NCBI GenBank assembly: GCA_024228395.1 | Contig: JAAETM010000153.1 | Span: 1-46,114, forward strand | Source: a bacterium | Lineage (GTDB): Bacteria; Planctomycetota; UBA1135; GCA-002686595 | Length of the DNA stretch: 46,114 nt | Reading direction: 5' to 3' | Shown here: piece after piece, positions 1 through 8,464 of the stretch | How positions within the stretch are numbered: the stretch's first letter is position 1 | Layout of the letters: every line of letters begins with the position of its first letter | Position numbers and translations under genes: made by a program | Notes under the pieces: generated by a model | What the model saw: the letters and a program-made list of their open reading frames with translations, nothing else | The model's database searches: none | Told to the model about the DNA's origin: nothing

Positions 1-1000
1 CGAACAGGGCCGTCACCTGCGGATTGCCCTGGCTGCGTTCCTCAGCGTAATGCAGGATGACCGCAAAGTCCTTGCCTTCCGCCGGAGCGGCTGAAGAGAT
101 CAGAGCCGCGCTGCCCCTGGGCAAGGTGATGACCGAGTCCAGTTTGATGTGATCCACCTCCGGCAGGGAGATTTCGACCTGCTCGCCTTCTCCGGAGCGA
201 ATCCGTGTTTTGGTGGTCGGGATGGGACGCTGCAATTGGGAGAAATCCACGGCCACATCAAATTGCACAACGCCACCGGGGACAGGCACGGCGCGCACGT
301 CGATTTTCATGCCCTCTTCGATGACCTCGATCACCGGGTCCAGGATCTCAACACTGCCGGGCTCCACGATTCGCAGGACGTAATCCGCCACATAGGAAAC
401 CTGGTTGAGGGTCGCGATCTCCGCCCGGTCCCTTGGGCGCACCTCAACCTGCGGCGCCGTAACCAATTGCACGTCCGCGCTCTTCCTGAACTCACGCAAC
501 AGGTTGTTCAGCTCCTTCTCCGTGTTCAGGGTGGCCGAGGCACGCTCTATGCCAAACTTGGTGAGATGTCCCGCCGGCAGTTCGATGAGGAACAATTTCA
601 AGCGCAATTGGGCTGGGCTGCTGCGCTGGGCTTCGAGGAAGTCACGGGTGTATTCGTGGGATGCGGGCGCCCCAATCACCTCGATGAGACCGCCCGGCTT
701 GGCTTTGATCGACGTGAGCCCCCGCTTACGCTTGTTCATCACACTGAGCAACACGTCCACCAGATCCTGGGTTCTCTGCGCTTGGGCGTCCTTGGTGAGG
801 CCGAAGGCGCCGTTGTCGAGCAAGAACAGGTCGGCCACGTCGTACTGGACCCTCTTGTCCCTGGCCGGACCGGCTGGGGCGGACTCCACGATCACCGATT
901 TGGCCGCGGGTGAGGCTTGTCGAGCTAGGGGTTCCTGGCACCAGGCTGTCGAGGTTGTGGCGATCAAACCCAAGAGGATCGGGAGGGTGGCTATTCGCAT
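1..1000 (-). CDS. Secretin-like exported protein, C-terminus beyond window
   Basis: The frame is open from the ATG to the window edge (333 codons), so the C-terminus is missing. It begins with a signal peptide (MRIATLPILLGLIATTSTAW). Around residues 165-250 it resembles the core of type II/III secretins: a TAPQVEVRPRDRAEI segment, then V-rich strands, a glycine turn (EEGMKIDVRAVPVPGG) and FDVAVDFSQ. That order (prepare/gate strands after an 'aPrv..l.g..A.i' motif) is typical of the family, but the region is short and no N0/N1 domains are obvious. It starts 2 bases after the anti-sigma-like gene, so it is the third gene of a sigma/anti-sigma/secretin-like set. A role in an outer-membrane pore or its assembly is inferred. 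It may instead be a periplasmic protein that only borrowed this domain. Confidence 0.6.
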   Translation of the reverse strand, partial: MRIATLPILLGLIATTSTAWCQEPLARQASPAAKSVIVESAPAGPARDKRVQYDVADLFLLDNGAFGLTKDAQAQRTQDLVDVLLSVMNKRKRGLTSIKAKPGGLIEVIGAPASHEYTRDFLEAQRSSPAQLRLKLFLIELPAGHLTKFGIERASATLNTEKELNNLLREFRKSADVQLVTAPQVEVRPRDRAEIATLNQVSYVADYVLRIVEPGSVEILDPVIEVIEEGMKIDVRAVPVPGGVVQFDVAVDFSQLQRPIPTTKTRIRSGEGEQVEISLPEVDHIKLDSVITLPRGSAALISSAAPAEGKDFAVILHYAEERSQGNPQVTALF

Positions 1001-1002
1001 GG

Positions 1003-1542
1003 TTAGAAGGTGGTGTTTGCGCCGCGCGGCGCAGTGCGGGTTCGGGAGGATGTGAGGGAGTGGACCAGGGGTACTTTGCGTGCGGGTTGGGGCGCGGCCC
1101 CGGTTGTTCTAGGCGGGGTCGGAACCCCTTGGGGGCGGTGGCGCACGATCGCCAACTCGAAGGATTCGATGACCGGCGTCGGTGTCACCACCACCGGATC
1201 TTGGACACGCAGAGCTTGCCCTTGTGGAGACTCCGCCAGGTGATCCTGGGTCGCTGGCTGTTTGCCTTGCTCCCAAAGGGAAGGAACCCAAACGATCGCC
1301 AGCGCCGCTGCAACCAGGACCGCCACACCCAAAACAAGGGGCTGCTTCGATGCCACGGCGGGTGCTGCGGCTTGCACGACCTGGAGCCGTTGCTCCACGA
1401 TCAGCAGCTGATCCATCTCGCATGCCAGCTCGGGATGCTCCACCAACAGGTCCAGCACGGCAGGATCCTCGCTGGCCAAGCCGTGGGCGTCGAACGCGGC
1501 CTGGGCCAGGCGCCACAGTTCCGCTTTGATTTCAGGGTTCAT
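1003..1542 (-). CDS. Putative anti-sigma factor, single-pass membrane protein
   Basis: A 179-residue protein with a helical N-terminal part (about 1-60), one hydrophobic segment (about 67-86, PLVLGVAVLVAAALAIVW) and a proline/arginine-rich C-terminal tail of about 90 residues, probably periplasmic. Its ATG overlaps the stop of the ECF sigma gene (ATGA), which suggests translational coupling. This size, topology and position are those of anti-sigma factors that hold an ECF sigma at the membrane. No His-Cys zinc-binding anti-sigma motif is visible, so the call rests on context and topology, not on family sequence. Confidence 0.55.
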   Translation of the reverse strand: MNPEIKAELWRLAQAAFDAHGLASEDPAVLDLLVEHPELACEMDQLLIVEQRLQVVQAAAPAVASKQPLVLGVAVLVAAALAIVWVPSLWEQGKQPATQDHLAESPQGQALRVQDPVVVTPTPVIESFELAIVRHRPQGVPTPPRTTGAAPQPARKVPLVHSLTSSRTRTAPRGANTTF

Positions 1543-2153
1543 GACCGGCCTCCGGCGGCGGGGTTGTGTGGGTTGCTTTGCCCGCGCAGCCTGAGGCGCG
1601 CGCGGTGGAGGTGGGACTTAACGGTGCCAACGGGCAATGCCAGGCCGCGTGCTATCTGTGCGATCGATTCGCCCTGCCGGTGGAAGCGATCCAGGATCGA
1701 GCGCTCGGGTTCGTCCAGCCTGGCGAGCAGCTGTTCCGCCTGCTCGGTGAGCTCATGGGCACTCTCCCCGACCGGGGCTGCCTCCACGAGCTCCTCGATG
1801 GCATCTGAGCTGCGCCCCTCGGGCGATGCCAACACCCGGCTCCTATGGTTCAGGAATACGCGCAGGAGCATGCGCTTGAGCCAGGGCAGCATCGGTTTGC
1901 GGGCATCGAAGCTGGATTGCTTGGAAAGGGCTCGGGCCAGGGTGTCCTGGACCAAATCCTCATGGTCCCGGTGGGAGCCCGCCTGCCCTTGCCCGGGGGG
2001 CGACAGGCGACGTGCATAACTTTCCAGCGCCCCACGCGCACCCGCCAGGCGCTGCTCGAAGGAACGCTCCGGCTCCTGGGCAAATACCCGGGCCCTGGGA
2101 TCGCTCGTCAAGAGCACAACCCCTGGGGGCAGCGGGTTCGGGAGGGAAGGCAT
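1539..2153 (-). CDS. ECF-family RNA polymerase sigma factor
   Basis: The 204-residue product has the two ECF domains. Region 2 includes HEDLVQDTLARAL and KPMLPWLKRMLLRVFLNH, and region 4 is a C-terminal helix-turn-helix: ERSILDRFHRQGESIAQIA followed by LALPVGTVKSHLHRARLRLR. The frame stays open upstream to 2309, but that extra part is low-complexity and unlike sigma factors. I chose the ATG at 2153; a GTG four codons earlier is also possible. The gene overlaps a putative anti-sigma gene by four bases and is followed by a secretin-like gene, so the factor may control envelope or secretion functions. Confidence 0.85.
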   Translation of the reverse strand: MPSLPNPLPPGVVLLTSDPRARVFAQEPERSFEQRLAGARGALESYARRLSPPGQGQAGSHRDHEDLVQDTLARALSKQSSFDARKPMLPWLKRMLLRVFLNHRSRVLASPEGRSSDAIEELVEAAPVGESAHELTEQAEQLLARLDEPERSILDRFHRQGESIAQIARGLALPVGTVKSHLHRARLRLRGQSNPHNPAAGGRS

Positions 2154-2170
2154 GTCATGGCTCACGCTGC

Positions 2171-2200
2171 TAATACAGGCCGGGCCAAACCCAGGTTGCA
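2171..2200 (-). promoter_or_regulatory. Possible ECF-type promoter for the sigma operon
   Basis: On the minus strand TGCAACC (2200-2194) and TGTATTA (2177-2171) are separated by 16 bases. The AAC-containing -35 is typical of ECF-dependent promoters and would suit autoregulation. Transcription from it would begin only about ten bases before the chosen start codon, giving an almost leaderless message. This is pattern matching only. Confidence 0.22.
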
Positions 2201-2330
2201 GCTTCTTCTGAAATTTGCCAGAAGAAAGCGCTCCCCAACGGCAGCGGGCCACCGCCCCCACGCCAATTCGTCCGATGACAAACTGGCGGAGGGGCGCTGG
2301 CCCGTCCATCGGGGGCTGCTTTGCGGCCTG

Positions 2331-4289
2331 CTAGCCGTCGCTTTTCGGCGTATCGGACCCGTCGCCAGCCTCTTCTTCAGCCGCTTCTTCAGCTGCTTCT
2401 TCAGCAGCACGTTCGGCGGCACGGTCCCAGCTGAGCAGCCACAGCCCAAAGGTGGACTTGAACGAATCGCTCAAGGGATCGAAGGCCTGGTTCTGATATT
2501 CGGTGAACTGCTCCCGTATGAGGCGCTGACGAAGCTGGAAGACATCCCAAGCCTTGATTCCGGAAAGCTCCGGATCTCGCTTGTCGGCTAGGCGCACCAG
2601 ATAGCAAGACTTGCCGGTCCTTCCCATGGAAGGCGCGGTCAGCATGCCATCCTCCATGACGTACAGGTCATGCTTAAAGCGCAGGTAGCGGCCCAGATCG
2701 GTTTGCTCCCCTTGATCGTCATTGACCGACTCGCCGCGGCCCAGGTAAGGCCGCTCCAAAATGGTCAAACCGGCCGCTTCCACGGAAAGAGAGAATTCGG
2801 CGGCATCCACGACAAAGCTGATCGTGTCGCCCCCGGTCTCCCCCTCCGGCTTCAGGGTTTCATAAATGGCCTGCAAGGTCGCCAAGGCGATCTCCCCGGC
2901 ATGCTCTTCAGCCCACAGGTCGGCCACTTCGCCACGGATGTCAGCAAACTCTGGCTCTTGGGGCTTTTGCTTCTCGTGAACATAACCAATGACCATGGCC
3001 TTTTCGCTGATAATGGGTGCGAAGCAATAGCTCTCAGCCTGCAGGAAGCCGAATTGGTTGGCAGCTTCGGTGCTTCCCCAACCTGGACGCTCCTGAACAT
3101 CGGAGCGGGTCATGATGACATCGGGCGCATCGAAGGTGAGCCCCAAGGCCTCGGCTTCTGTGCGGAAATCTGGAACCGAAAAAGCTTCGTCCTTTAGACC
3201 CTCTGAGTTTCGATTCTTCAGGTCATTGAGGAATTGTCCGAGCGCATGAAACACTTCGGAGTCCTTGATGGTGCGGTCCTTGACGTCCTCAAAGCTGAGA
3301 TACAGATCATCACTGGCCTCCTCACCATCCTCGGGCTCGGGTCGCTTGTAACGCGTGGTGGTGTAGCGGTTGTAGAAGCTCTGGGACTGGGCGTCCGCAT
3401 CCCAATCCTCGGGGAGCGGGTAGGTTTCCAGCAATTTGGTGGAGTCGAAGTCGCTGACCACCTCCACGTAAGCCACGTGGGGCAGCATCTTGTCTTCGGT
3501 GAACAGCTTCTGCTGCTTCCAAGGGGGAAGTGCGTGAAACCAAGTCGCCAAGACTTCGTCGTCGGGAAGATCAGCAATTGCCTTCTCGGTTAGATTGTCG
3601 GATTTGACCTCAACCACCTGGAATTGGAACTCCGGGTTAGCCTCCTGCCAGGTGGTTTCCACGGCTTCAGGGTTGGTTGCAACCCCGATCATGCCCTCGA
3701 TCAAACTACGGAATTTGTTGATGCGAAAACCAGCCCGGATGGTCTTCTCAAACTCACTCGTATTGGTGCCGAATTCCACGGCTTGACTCCTAATATAAGC
3801 CGCATTCCAACCCATCGATTGCATGCGCTTTATGTACTCTGCGTCTGAAATAGCGATGCCGCTTTCCTTGGCAAGGGCGTCCAAAATAACGAACAGCGCC
3901 CCGTCTTCCTCCTCGATATTGAGGCGCTCTTCATTGTCATGATTGATCGGACGATAGAACCCCAAGCGGGCCAAGGTATCCGTGGTCCGCATCGCTTTCC
4001 GAAGTTTGGAAACGTGCACCTCGCGCTCGGTGCCACCCGGAGGGGTCCAGCGCATGGCGACCTCATCGATTGGGCCTTCGCCCCCACCACCAACAACCGA
4101 TGTGAATAGGCCACCCACGGTGAAGATAAGAAGTACGAAGAGCATCAAGCCCAACATAAACAGGTAGGAGGCGCGGCTGCGCTCCTTGGGCACGATGACA
4201 AAATCATCCTCGTGTCCTGCTGCAGCGACGTGAACTTTGGGGGAGTGGACCTTGTGGTCCTGGGATTTGGAGTCTTTCTTTTTGGACAT
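2331..4289 (-). CDS. PpiD/SurA-like membrane-anchored periplasmic foldase
   Basis: The 652-residue product has a charged cytosolic N-terminus, one transmembrane helix at about residues 43-63 (LFMLGLMLFVLLIFTVGGLF) and a large periplasmic part. Residues about 95-210 resemble SurA-N/PpiD N-terminal chaperone domains: helices with ILDALAKESGIAISDAEYIKRM and repeated KTIRAGFRINKFRSLIEGM. Architecture and length match PpiD (about 620 aa), but I cannot pick out a clear parvulin core, so catalysis is uncertain. The tail is Ala/Glu-rich. The ATG at 4289 is chosen over an upstream in-frame start at 4388 because GGAGA sits 10-14 bases ahead of it. The 280 bases between it and scpB hold no convincing gene, only a 6-bp hairpin near 4416-4431. 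Confidence 0.65.
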   Translation of the reverse strand: MSKKKDSKSQDHKVHSPKVHVAAAGHEDDFVIVPKERSRASYLFMLGLMLFVLLIFTVGGLFTSVVGGGGEGPIDEVAMRWTPPGGTEREVHVSKLRKAMRTTDTLARLGFYRPINHDNEERLNIEEEDGALFVILDALAKESGIAISDAEYIKRMQSMGWNAAYIRSQAVEFGTNTSEFEKTIRAGFRINKFRSLIEGMIGVATNPEAVETTWQEANPEFQFQVVEVKSDNLTEKAIADLPDDEVLATWFHALPPWKQQKLFTEDKMLPHVAYVEVVSDFDSTKLLETYPLPEDWDADAQSQSFYNRYTTTRYKRPEPEDGEEASDDLYLSFEDVKDRTIKDSEVFHALGQFLNDLKNRNSEGLKDEAFSVPDFRTEAEALGLTFDAPDVIMTRSDVQERPGWGSTEAANQFGFLQAESYCFAPIISEKAMVIGYVHEKQKPQEPEFADIRGEVADLWAEEHAGEIALATLQAIYETLKPEGETGGDTISFVVDAAEFSLSVEAAGLTILERPYLGRGESVNDDQGEQTDLGRYLRFKHDLYVMEDGMLTAPSMGRTGKSCYLVRLADKRDPELSGIKAWDVFQLRQRLIREQFTEYQNQAFDPLSDSFKSTFGLWLLSWDRAAERAAEEAAEEAAEEEAGDGSDTPKSDG

Positions 4290-4569
4290 CTGAACGCAAT
4301 CTCCGGCGCAACCGTATGCGGGAAAAAGGGTTTGGCCGTCTGGTGAATAGCAGCCATGTTTCGATGGGTTCCCCTGGACCGCTATCAAGGCGATCCCCGG
4401 TGACCCGCAAAATGACTGCTGGATTCAGCAGAGGGCCCAGGAGTCTACGCGCAGCCCGGGGCAGGGCGCAAGTGGGACCTGGGACAGGTTTTGGCCTGTT
4501 TGGGGCCTGGGGCGGCAAAAATTTGGTACCGATCGCTCGTGCGGGAGCCAAATGGCCCGTGGGGGCAGG

Positions 4570-5307
4570 TCAGTCCCGGGCCAGCTCGGCATCGCGGGGT
4601 AGATCCCCCACAGCCTGGAGGCCGAAACGATCCAGGAAATCCTTGGTTGTGGCATATTCCAAGGGGTTTCCAGGCACGTCCGCGCGGCCGGAGACACGCA
4701 CCAGGCCGCGATCCACCAGGGACCTCAGAATGGGACCCGCCTGCACGCCCCGAATGGCCTCGATCTCGGCCTTGGTGACCGGTTGGCGGTAGGCGACCAC
4801 GGCTAGGGTTTCCAGGGCGGCGGCGCTCACGCGCTCCACTGTGGGCCCGGATAGCAGGCGCTGCACCACTTGACCCATCTCAGGGGCGGTCATCAGGCCA
4901 TAACCCCCCTTGATGGAGCGCACCTGCATGGGGAGGTCCGCGTCTTCCATGCGTTGGGTCAGGGCCACGATGGCGTCCTTGACCCGGCCACGGCGCGGGC
5001 GCTCCAGGAGCTTTACCAGCTTGCCCAGGGTGAGGGGCTCCACAGTGACGAATAGGAGGGCAGCCAAACGGCGCACCAACTCATCATCGTCGAGCTCCTC
5101 CCCGGGGCCCAACTTGCTGGACTCATCCTCTTCTTCATCCGCTTCCTGGGCTCGCTCTGAAGAACCGGAATCGGGCTCCGGGTCCCCCGCCACTTCGCCT
5201 GCATCGGGCCCATGGCCCGTGGGCTCATCGCAACCATCGGCCTCGATTTCCTGGGGCTCCAGGGTGCTCTCTTCAATCTCGGGAGTATCGTCGTGCATGG
5301 AATCCAT
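4570..5307 (-). CDS. scpB: Segregation and condensation protein B (ScpB)
   Basis: ScpB is the winged-helix kite subunit of the SMC-ScpAB complex that compacts and segregates chromosomes. Family signatures are clear: VSAAALETLAVVAYRQPVTK followed by AEIEAIRGV, then LVDRGLVRVSGRADVPGNPL and YATTKDFLDRFGL. The kite core occupies about residues 76-240. The first 75 residues are an unusually acidic, disordered-looking extension (Glu/Asp/Ser/Gly), absent from most ScpB proteins. No scpA is adjacent. It lies 84 bases downstream of the parvulin lipoprotein on the same strand and may share its transcript. A second ATG three codons later is equally possible as start. Confidence 0.92.
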   Translation of the reverse strand: MDSMHDDTPEIEESTLEPQEIEADGCDEPTGHGPDAGEVAGDPEPDSGSSERAQEADEEEDESSKLGPGEELDDDELVRRLAALLFVTVEPLTLGKLVKLLERPRRGRVKDAIVALTQRMEDADLPMQVRSIKGGYGLMTAPEMGQVVQRLLSGPTVERVSAAALETLAVVAYRQPVTKAEIEAIRGVQAGPILRSLVDRGLVRVSGRADVPGNPLEYATTKDFLDRFGLQAVGDLPRDAELARD

Positions 5308-5391
5308 ACCCCAGCATCCCTTGCCCCGCAGTCGGGATCAAGCCCGAGCCCTGGTTCCTTTGGCACTATCGCCTGCCAGGGGGCCGCAGGG

Positions 5392-6417
5392 CTATTCGAT
5401 ATCGGATTCAGGTTCCCCAACCCAGCGCAACAGGGGGCTGGTATCGACTTCATAGCGCGCCGAAACCATCGCCTGCCATTGCAGGAATTCCAAGTCCTCA
5501 ATGGGCTTGATTTCCAGACTGGCCTCCACCGTGGGACCGAGCTCCGACCAGGGACCGGCCTGGCCCTCATTTGCCGCCTCCACCGCCAAATATATATGTT
5601 TCCCATTTTCCACCAAAGGCCCCCCCACCTCACCGATCGCCGTGGCAAAGGCCAAACGGGAAATGGCTGCTTGGGAGCGAACGATGGGTGGAATGCGACC
5701 GCCATCCCCACCTGAAGGATCCTGGGAAAGGGTCTTGGCCAGCTCACTGAAGGAACGGCCCATGGCCAAGCCCGCTTCGAGTTTGTCCGCGTCCGCTCGC
5801 GACCCCACCACAATCATTCTTGCCTGCACACTCTCGCTCTCCAAGGTGAACGCGCGCACGCAGCGCTGCGCGAGCAGGTCCAAAACCCAGCGCGCTTCCA
5901 TGCGGCTCCGATAGCGTCTCGCGTCCAAACCCAAACGCCTTTCAATGAATTGATCGGTGGTCAGATCCGGTGCGCTCTTCTTGACTTCCTTTTCAAATTC
6001 CCGCAATAGGGTAGTCAACTCGAACGTGACCTTTTCCTCGGGCAAACGCAGGCCCAAACGACTGGCCTCCGCCCGCACCAAACCATCCAACACCAATCGA
6101 TCGAGCAAACCACGCACCTGCGAACTATCTCGGAACATCCATGTGGACAGCAAGTCCTGGACCATGATCTCCTGGCCGGCCACGGTGGCGACCACCTGTA
6201 GATCCGGAGCGGACGGAGGCCCGTTTTCGTCGAGGGAATCCTGCCAAGTTTTCGTTTGTGGCTCCGGCTCGGTTGTCGGGGCCTGCTCGCCACGACCCTT
6301 GGCCTCGTAGATGGCGCGGGTTTCTTCGACGCTGGGACGTTCTTGCTTTCCGGGCCCGGCGCATGCCACCCACAACAGGGGCATGCCGCACAGAAGACTG
6401 CGGGTCAAGCCACGCAT
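5392..6417 (-). CDS. Parvulin-type peptidyl-prolyl isomerase lipoprotein
   Basis: The 341-residue product begins with a lipoprotein signal (MRGLTRSLLCGMPLLWVACAG), with the lipobox cysteine at about residue 20, so it is probably membrane-anchored and periplasmic. After a SurA/PrsA-like helical region (about 75-200) comes a parvulin domain (about 205-295): ARMIVVGSRADADKLEAGL, the FSELAKTLSQDPSGGDGG turn and a final GPLVENGKHIYLAVEA strand. It probably catalyses proline isomerisation or chaperones exported proteins. Its ATG overlaps the stop of the zinc-finger gene (TGATG), tying it to the secretion operon, so a role in folding pseudopilins or secreted cargo is inferred. Upstream in-frame codons were rejected because they would bury the signal peptide. 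Confidence 0.82.
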   Translation of the reverse strand: MRGLTRSLLCGMPLLWVACAGPGKQERPSVEETRAIYEAKGRGEQAPTTEPEPQTKTWQDSLDENGPPSAPDLQVVATVAGQEIMVQDLLSTWMFRDSSQVRGLLDRLVLDGLVRAEASRLGLRLPEEKVTFELTTLLREFEKEVKKSAPDLTTDQFIERRLGLDARRYRSRMEARWVLDLLAQRCVRAFTLESESVQARMIVVGSRADADKLEAGLAMGRSFSELAKTLSQDPSGGDGGRIPPIVRSQAAISRLAFATAIGEVGGPLVENGKHIYLAVEAANEGQAGPWSELGPTVEASLEIKPIEDLEFLQWQAMVSARYEVDTSPLLRWVGEPESDIE

Positions 6418-7967
6418 CAACGGAACCTCACGCGCCGCACAAAGGCGACACCATGACACACGGGACAGCGGGTCAGGCGGCCTCCTCGGGTAGCTTGGTT
6501 GCGGGTCACGCCCACCTCGACCGTTTCGAGGGCCCCATGCCCGCCGCAGGTGCGGCACAGGTGGGCCACACCAGGACGCACCTCAAACTCTCCCGAGAAC
6601 TCCGCGTAATACGCGAGCAACCACATGGCCCTGGCATCCAAACTCATCAGGTCCCAAGTGCTTTGACGTTCTTCCACCTGATCCTTGCTGCCACTGAACG
6701 ATGCCCGTGCGGCGCGTCGTTGGTTCTGCAAGTACTTCTGCACGCGGTCCTGAAACTCGGATTGGGGGTCATTCGACTTCGCCTTGGAGATCTTGGTCTT
6801 GCCCTTGTTCTTTTCAAGGCCGGCCTTGGCGCGATCCTCACCCAGAAGCCACGTGGCCTCCCCGTAGGTGGCCACATGATAACGACCCTTGCGTCGTTGC
6901 GACCAATATTGGCCAACCAACTCGGGGGTGATCGTGGGCTCCAACTTGCGCACATCATCGGCCACCGTGGCGCGCAACTGCTCGGTCCAATCCCCGTCCA
7001 TAAGTGCCGTGAGCGAATCCATAGTTTGCCCCTTCTGGCGCGCCACTTTGCGGATCATCTGCGTTGTGCGATAGAACCAACGCTGATTGATGCGGTCCTT
7101 CAGAACGCGTTCTTTTGTGCGAACCACCAGGGCCTCGGACTTGTTCAAGTCATCGATCAAGGGGCTCTTGGGGAAGGTTTGACGGAAGGCCGCGACCTTC
7201 TCCATGGCCTGCGGGAAGAGGGAACGTCGGCGTAAGCGGTCGATCTCACGCAGGCGATCCAATTGGTCGGCCTGCAACGCTTTCACGCCAGCGTGTTCCA
7301 ACGCCAACTGCCAGGGGCCCGTTTCCTCGGTGCCTTCGCGCAAGGCAATGGCCGCCGTGTAGTGCGTCATCGCATGGGGAAAGTCCAAAATGCGCTCGCA
7401 ATACTCGGCCAGCGCCAGATGCGATAGGGCATCCTCAGCCTTCAGATTCGCCAACCCCTGCGCATACAGTTCTTCGGTTTTGTACACATCCAAAGCCGGA
7501 GCCATCTCCCCACCGGTGACCGACACAACGCGATTCTTGGGAATCACCTGGGTGTTGCCACCGACCTTCATCAGGAAATTGTCGCCTTCCCTCGAGAGCA
7601 CCACGCCCACTCTATCCTGGCCGGTGACCAGCACCAAACGCTCAACGGGAATCAGTAATTCCTCCGCATCCTCTTGCACGTATCCGAGTTCCACGCGCAG
7701 GGCCAAGCTTTGAGCCGCTTCCAGACGTTCCCACGGCAGGAAGATCACGCCGCCATGCCGGGCGGAGCGAAAGTTGATTCCGGCAGGATCGTGGCTACTT
7801 AGAAATCCAATGCGCACGGCCCCATCGGGGAATCGCAGCATCATGGCATCCGCGCCACGATCCACAGCGGGAACTGATTCCGACTGTAGGGCCCAGCAGG
7901 GTTGATCCGCGAACAGGAGCGTCAAGATGCCAAGCGTGGCCAAAAATCGTTGTAAAAAAGTCTTCAT
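6417..7967 (-). CDS. Exported protein with DnaJ-like zinc-finger tail
   Basis: The 516-residue product has a signal peptide (MKTFLQRFLATLGILTLLFA, cleavage likely after CWA). A beta-rich region of about 100 residues follows, then alpha-helical TPR-like repeats (about 165-270), and a charged, Lys-rich segment (about 385-420). The C-terminus carries CRTCGGHG and, 27 residues later, CPVCHG, the paired CxxCxG knuckles of DnaJ-type zinc fingers. Such fingers are usually cytosolic, so one on an exported protein is unusual. It lies between gspI-like and the parvulin gene with gaps of 12 and -1 bases, so it probably belongs to the secretion operon. I do not recognise a named family; its function is unknown. 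Confidence 0.7.
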   Translation of the reverse strand: MKTFLQRFLATLGILTLLFADQPCWALQSESVPAVDRGADAMMLRFPDGAVRIGFLSSHDPAGINFRSARHGGVIFLPWERLEAAQSLALRVELGYVQEDAEELLIPVERLVLVTGQDRVGVVLSREGDNFLMKVGGNTQVIPKNRVVSVTGGEMAPALDVYKTEELYAQGLANLKAEDALSHLALAEYCERILDFPHAMTHYTAAIALREGTEETGPWQLALEHAGVKALQADQLDRLREIDRLRRRSLFPQAMEKVAAFRQTFPKSPLIDDLNKSEALVVRTKERVLKDRINQRWFYRTTQMIRKVARQKGQTMDSLTALMDGDWTEQLRATVADDVRKLEPTITPELVGQYWSQRRKGRYHVATYGEATWLLGEDRAKAGLEKNKGKTKISKAKSNDPQSEFQDRVQKYLQNQRRAARASFSGSKDQVEERQSTWDLMSLDARAMWLLAYYAEFSGEFEVRPGVAHLCRTCGGHGALETVEVGVTRNQATRGGRLTRCPVCHGVAFVRRVRFR

Positions 7968-7979
7968 GATTCGTTCTTC

Positions 7980-8462
7980 CTAGGGTTTGCGTGAGAGTCT
8001 TTGCCGCATGCGCTCGGCAAAAGACCGCTGGCGCAAAAGTCGTGTTTCGTAGGTTCGCGAGCGCCTGACGCCCCGGGTTTCAAAGGACACCTGAATGCGA
8101 ACTTCATATTCCAATGGGCCACCATCTTCGGCCATGGGTCCACCCTCCACGGGCACCGAGGTCACGTTGTAACGCGCGCGCTCGACGCCGGGGACCTGCT
8201 GGTTCTCCAAGTCCGTGGGCTCGGAAGGCATGCCATTCTCCCCGGGGGGGAAGAGTTTGATCTCCAGGTCCTGGGTGATGGATTCGATCATGCCTGAGGA
8301 TTCGGTGCGCAGGGCTGCTGCCTGGGTCAAGGCCGCACCAAAGGTAAACAGCCCCAGGACCGAGGTCATACCGAGGGCCAAAATCCCCACGGCCAGGATC
8401 ACCTCAAGAAGGGTAAAACCCGCCTTATTCTTGGCTGTGCTTCTCTGCTGTTGGGTCCGCAT
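7980..8462 (-). CDS. GspI-like minor pseudopilin
   Basis: A type IV prepilin-like protein of 160 residues. The N-terminus is a charged leader, KAG before the cleavage site, then FTLLEVILAVGILALG with the conserved Glu at mature position 5. The start at 8462 puts the leader at a normal length; upstream in-frame sequence is not prepilin-like. Size and the EVxLA(V/L)xILA pattern fit GspI, which joins GspJ and GspK at the pseudopilus tip. The assignment to I rather than another minor class rests on size and position after the J-like and K-like genes. Two bases separate it from gspJ-like. Confidence 0.75.
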   Translation of the reverse strand: MRTQQQRSTAKNKAGFTLLEVILAVGILALGMTSVLGLFTFGAALTQAAALRTESSGMIESITQDLEIKLFPPGENGMPSEPTDLENQQVPGVERARYNVTSVPVEGGPMAEDGGPLEYEVRIQVSFETRGVRRSRTYETRLLRQRSFAERMRQRLSRKP

Positions 8463-8464
8463 GA

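Noticed and set aside
149..913. Long plus-strand ORF of 254 codons
   Set aside because: It lies antisense to the secretin-like gene, which has a signal peptide and secretin motifs; the plus-strand translation has no recognisable features.
910..2019. Plus-strand ORF of 369 codons
   Set aside because: Antisense to the sigma and anti-sigma genes; Arg/Cys/Trp-rich text typical of a shadow of GC-rich coding DNA.
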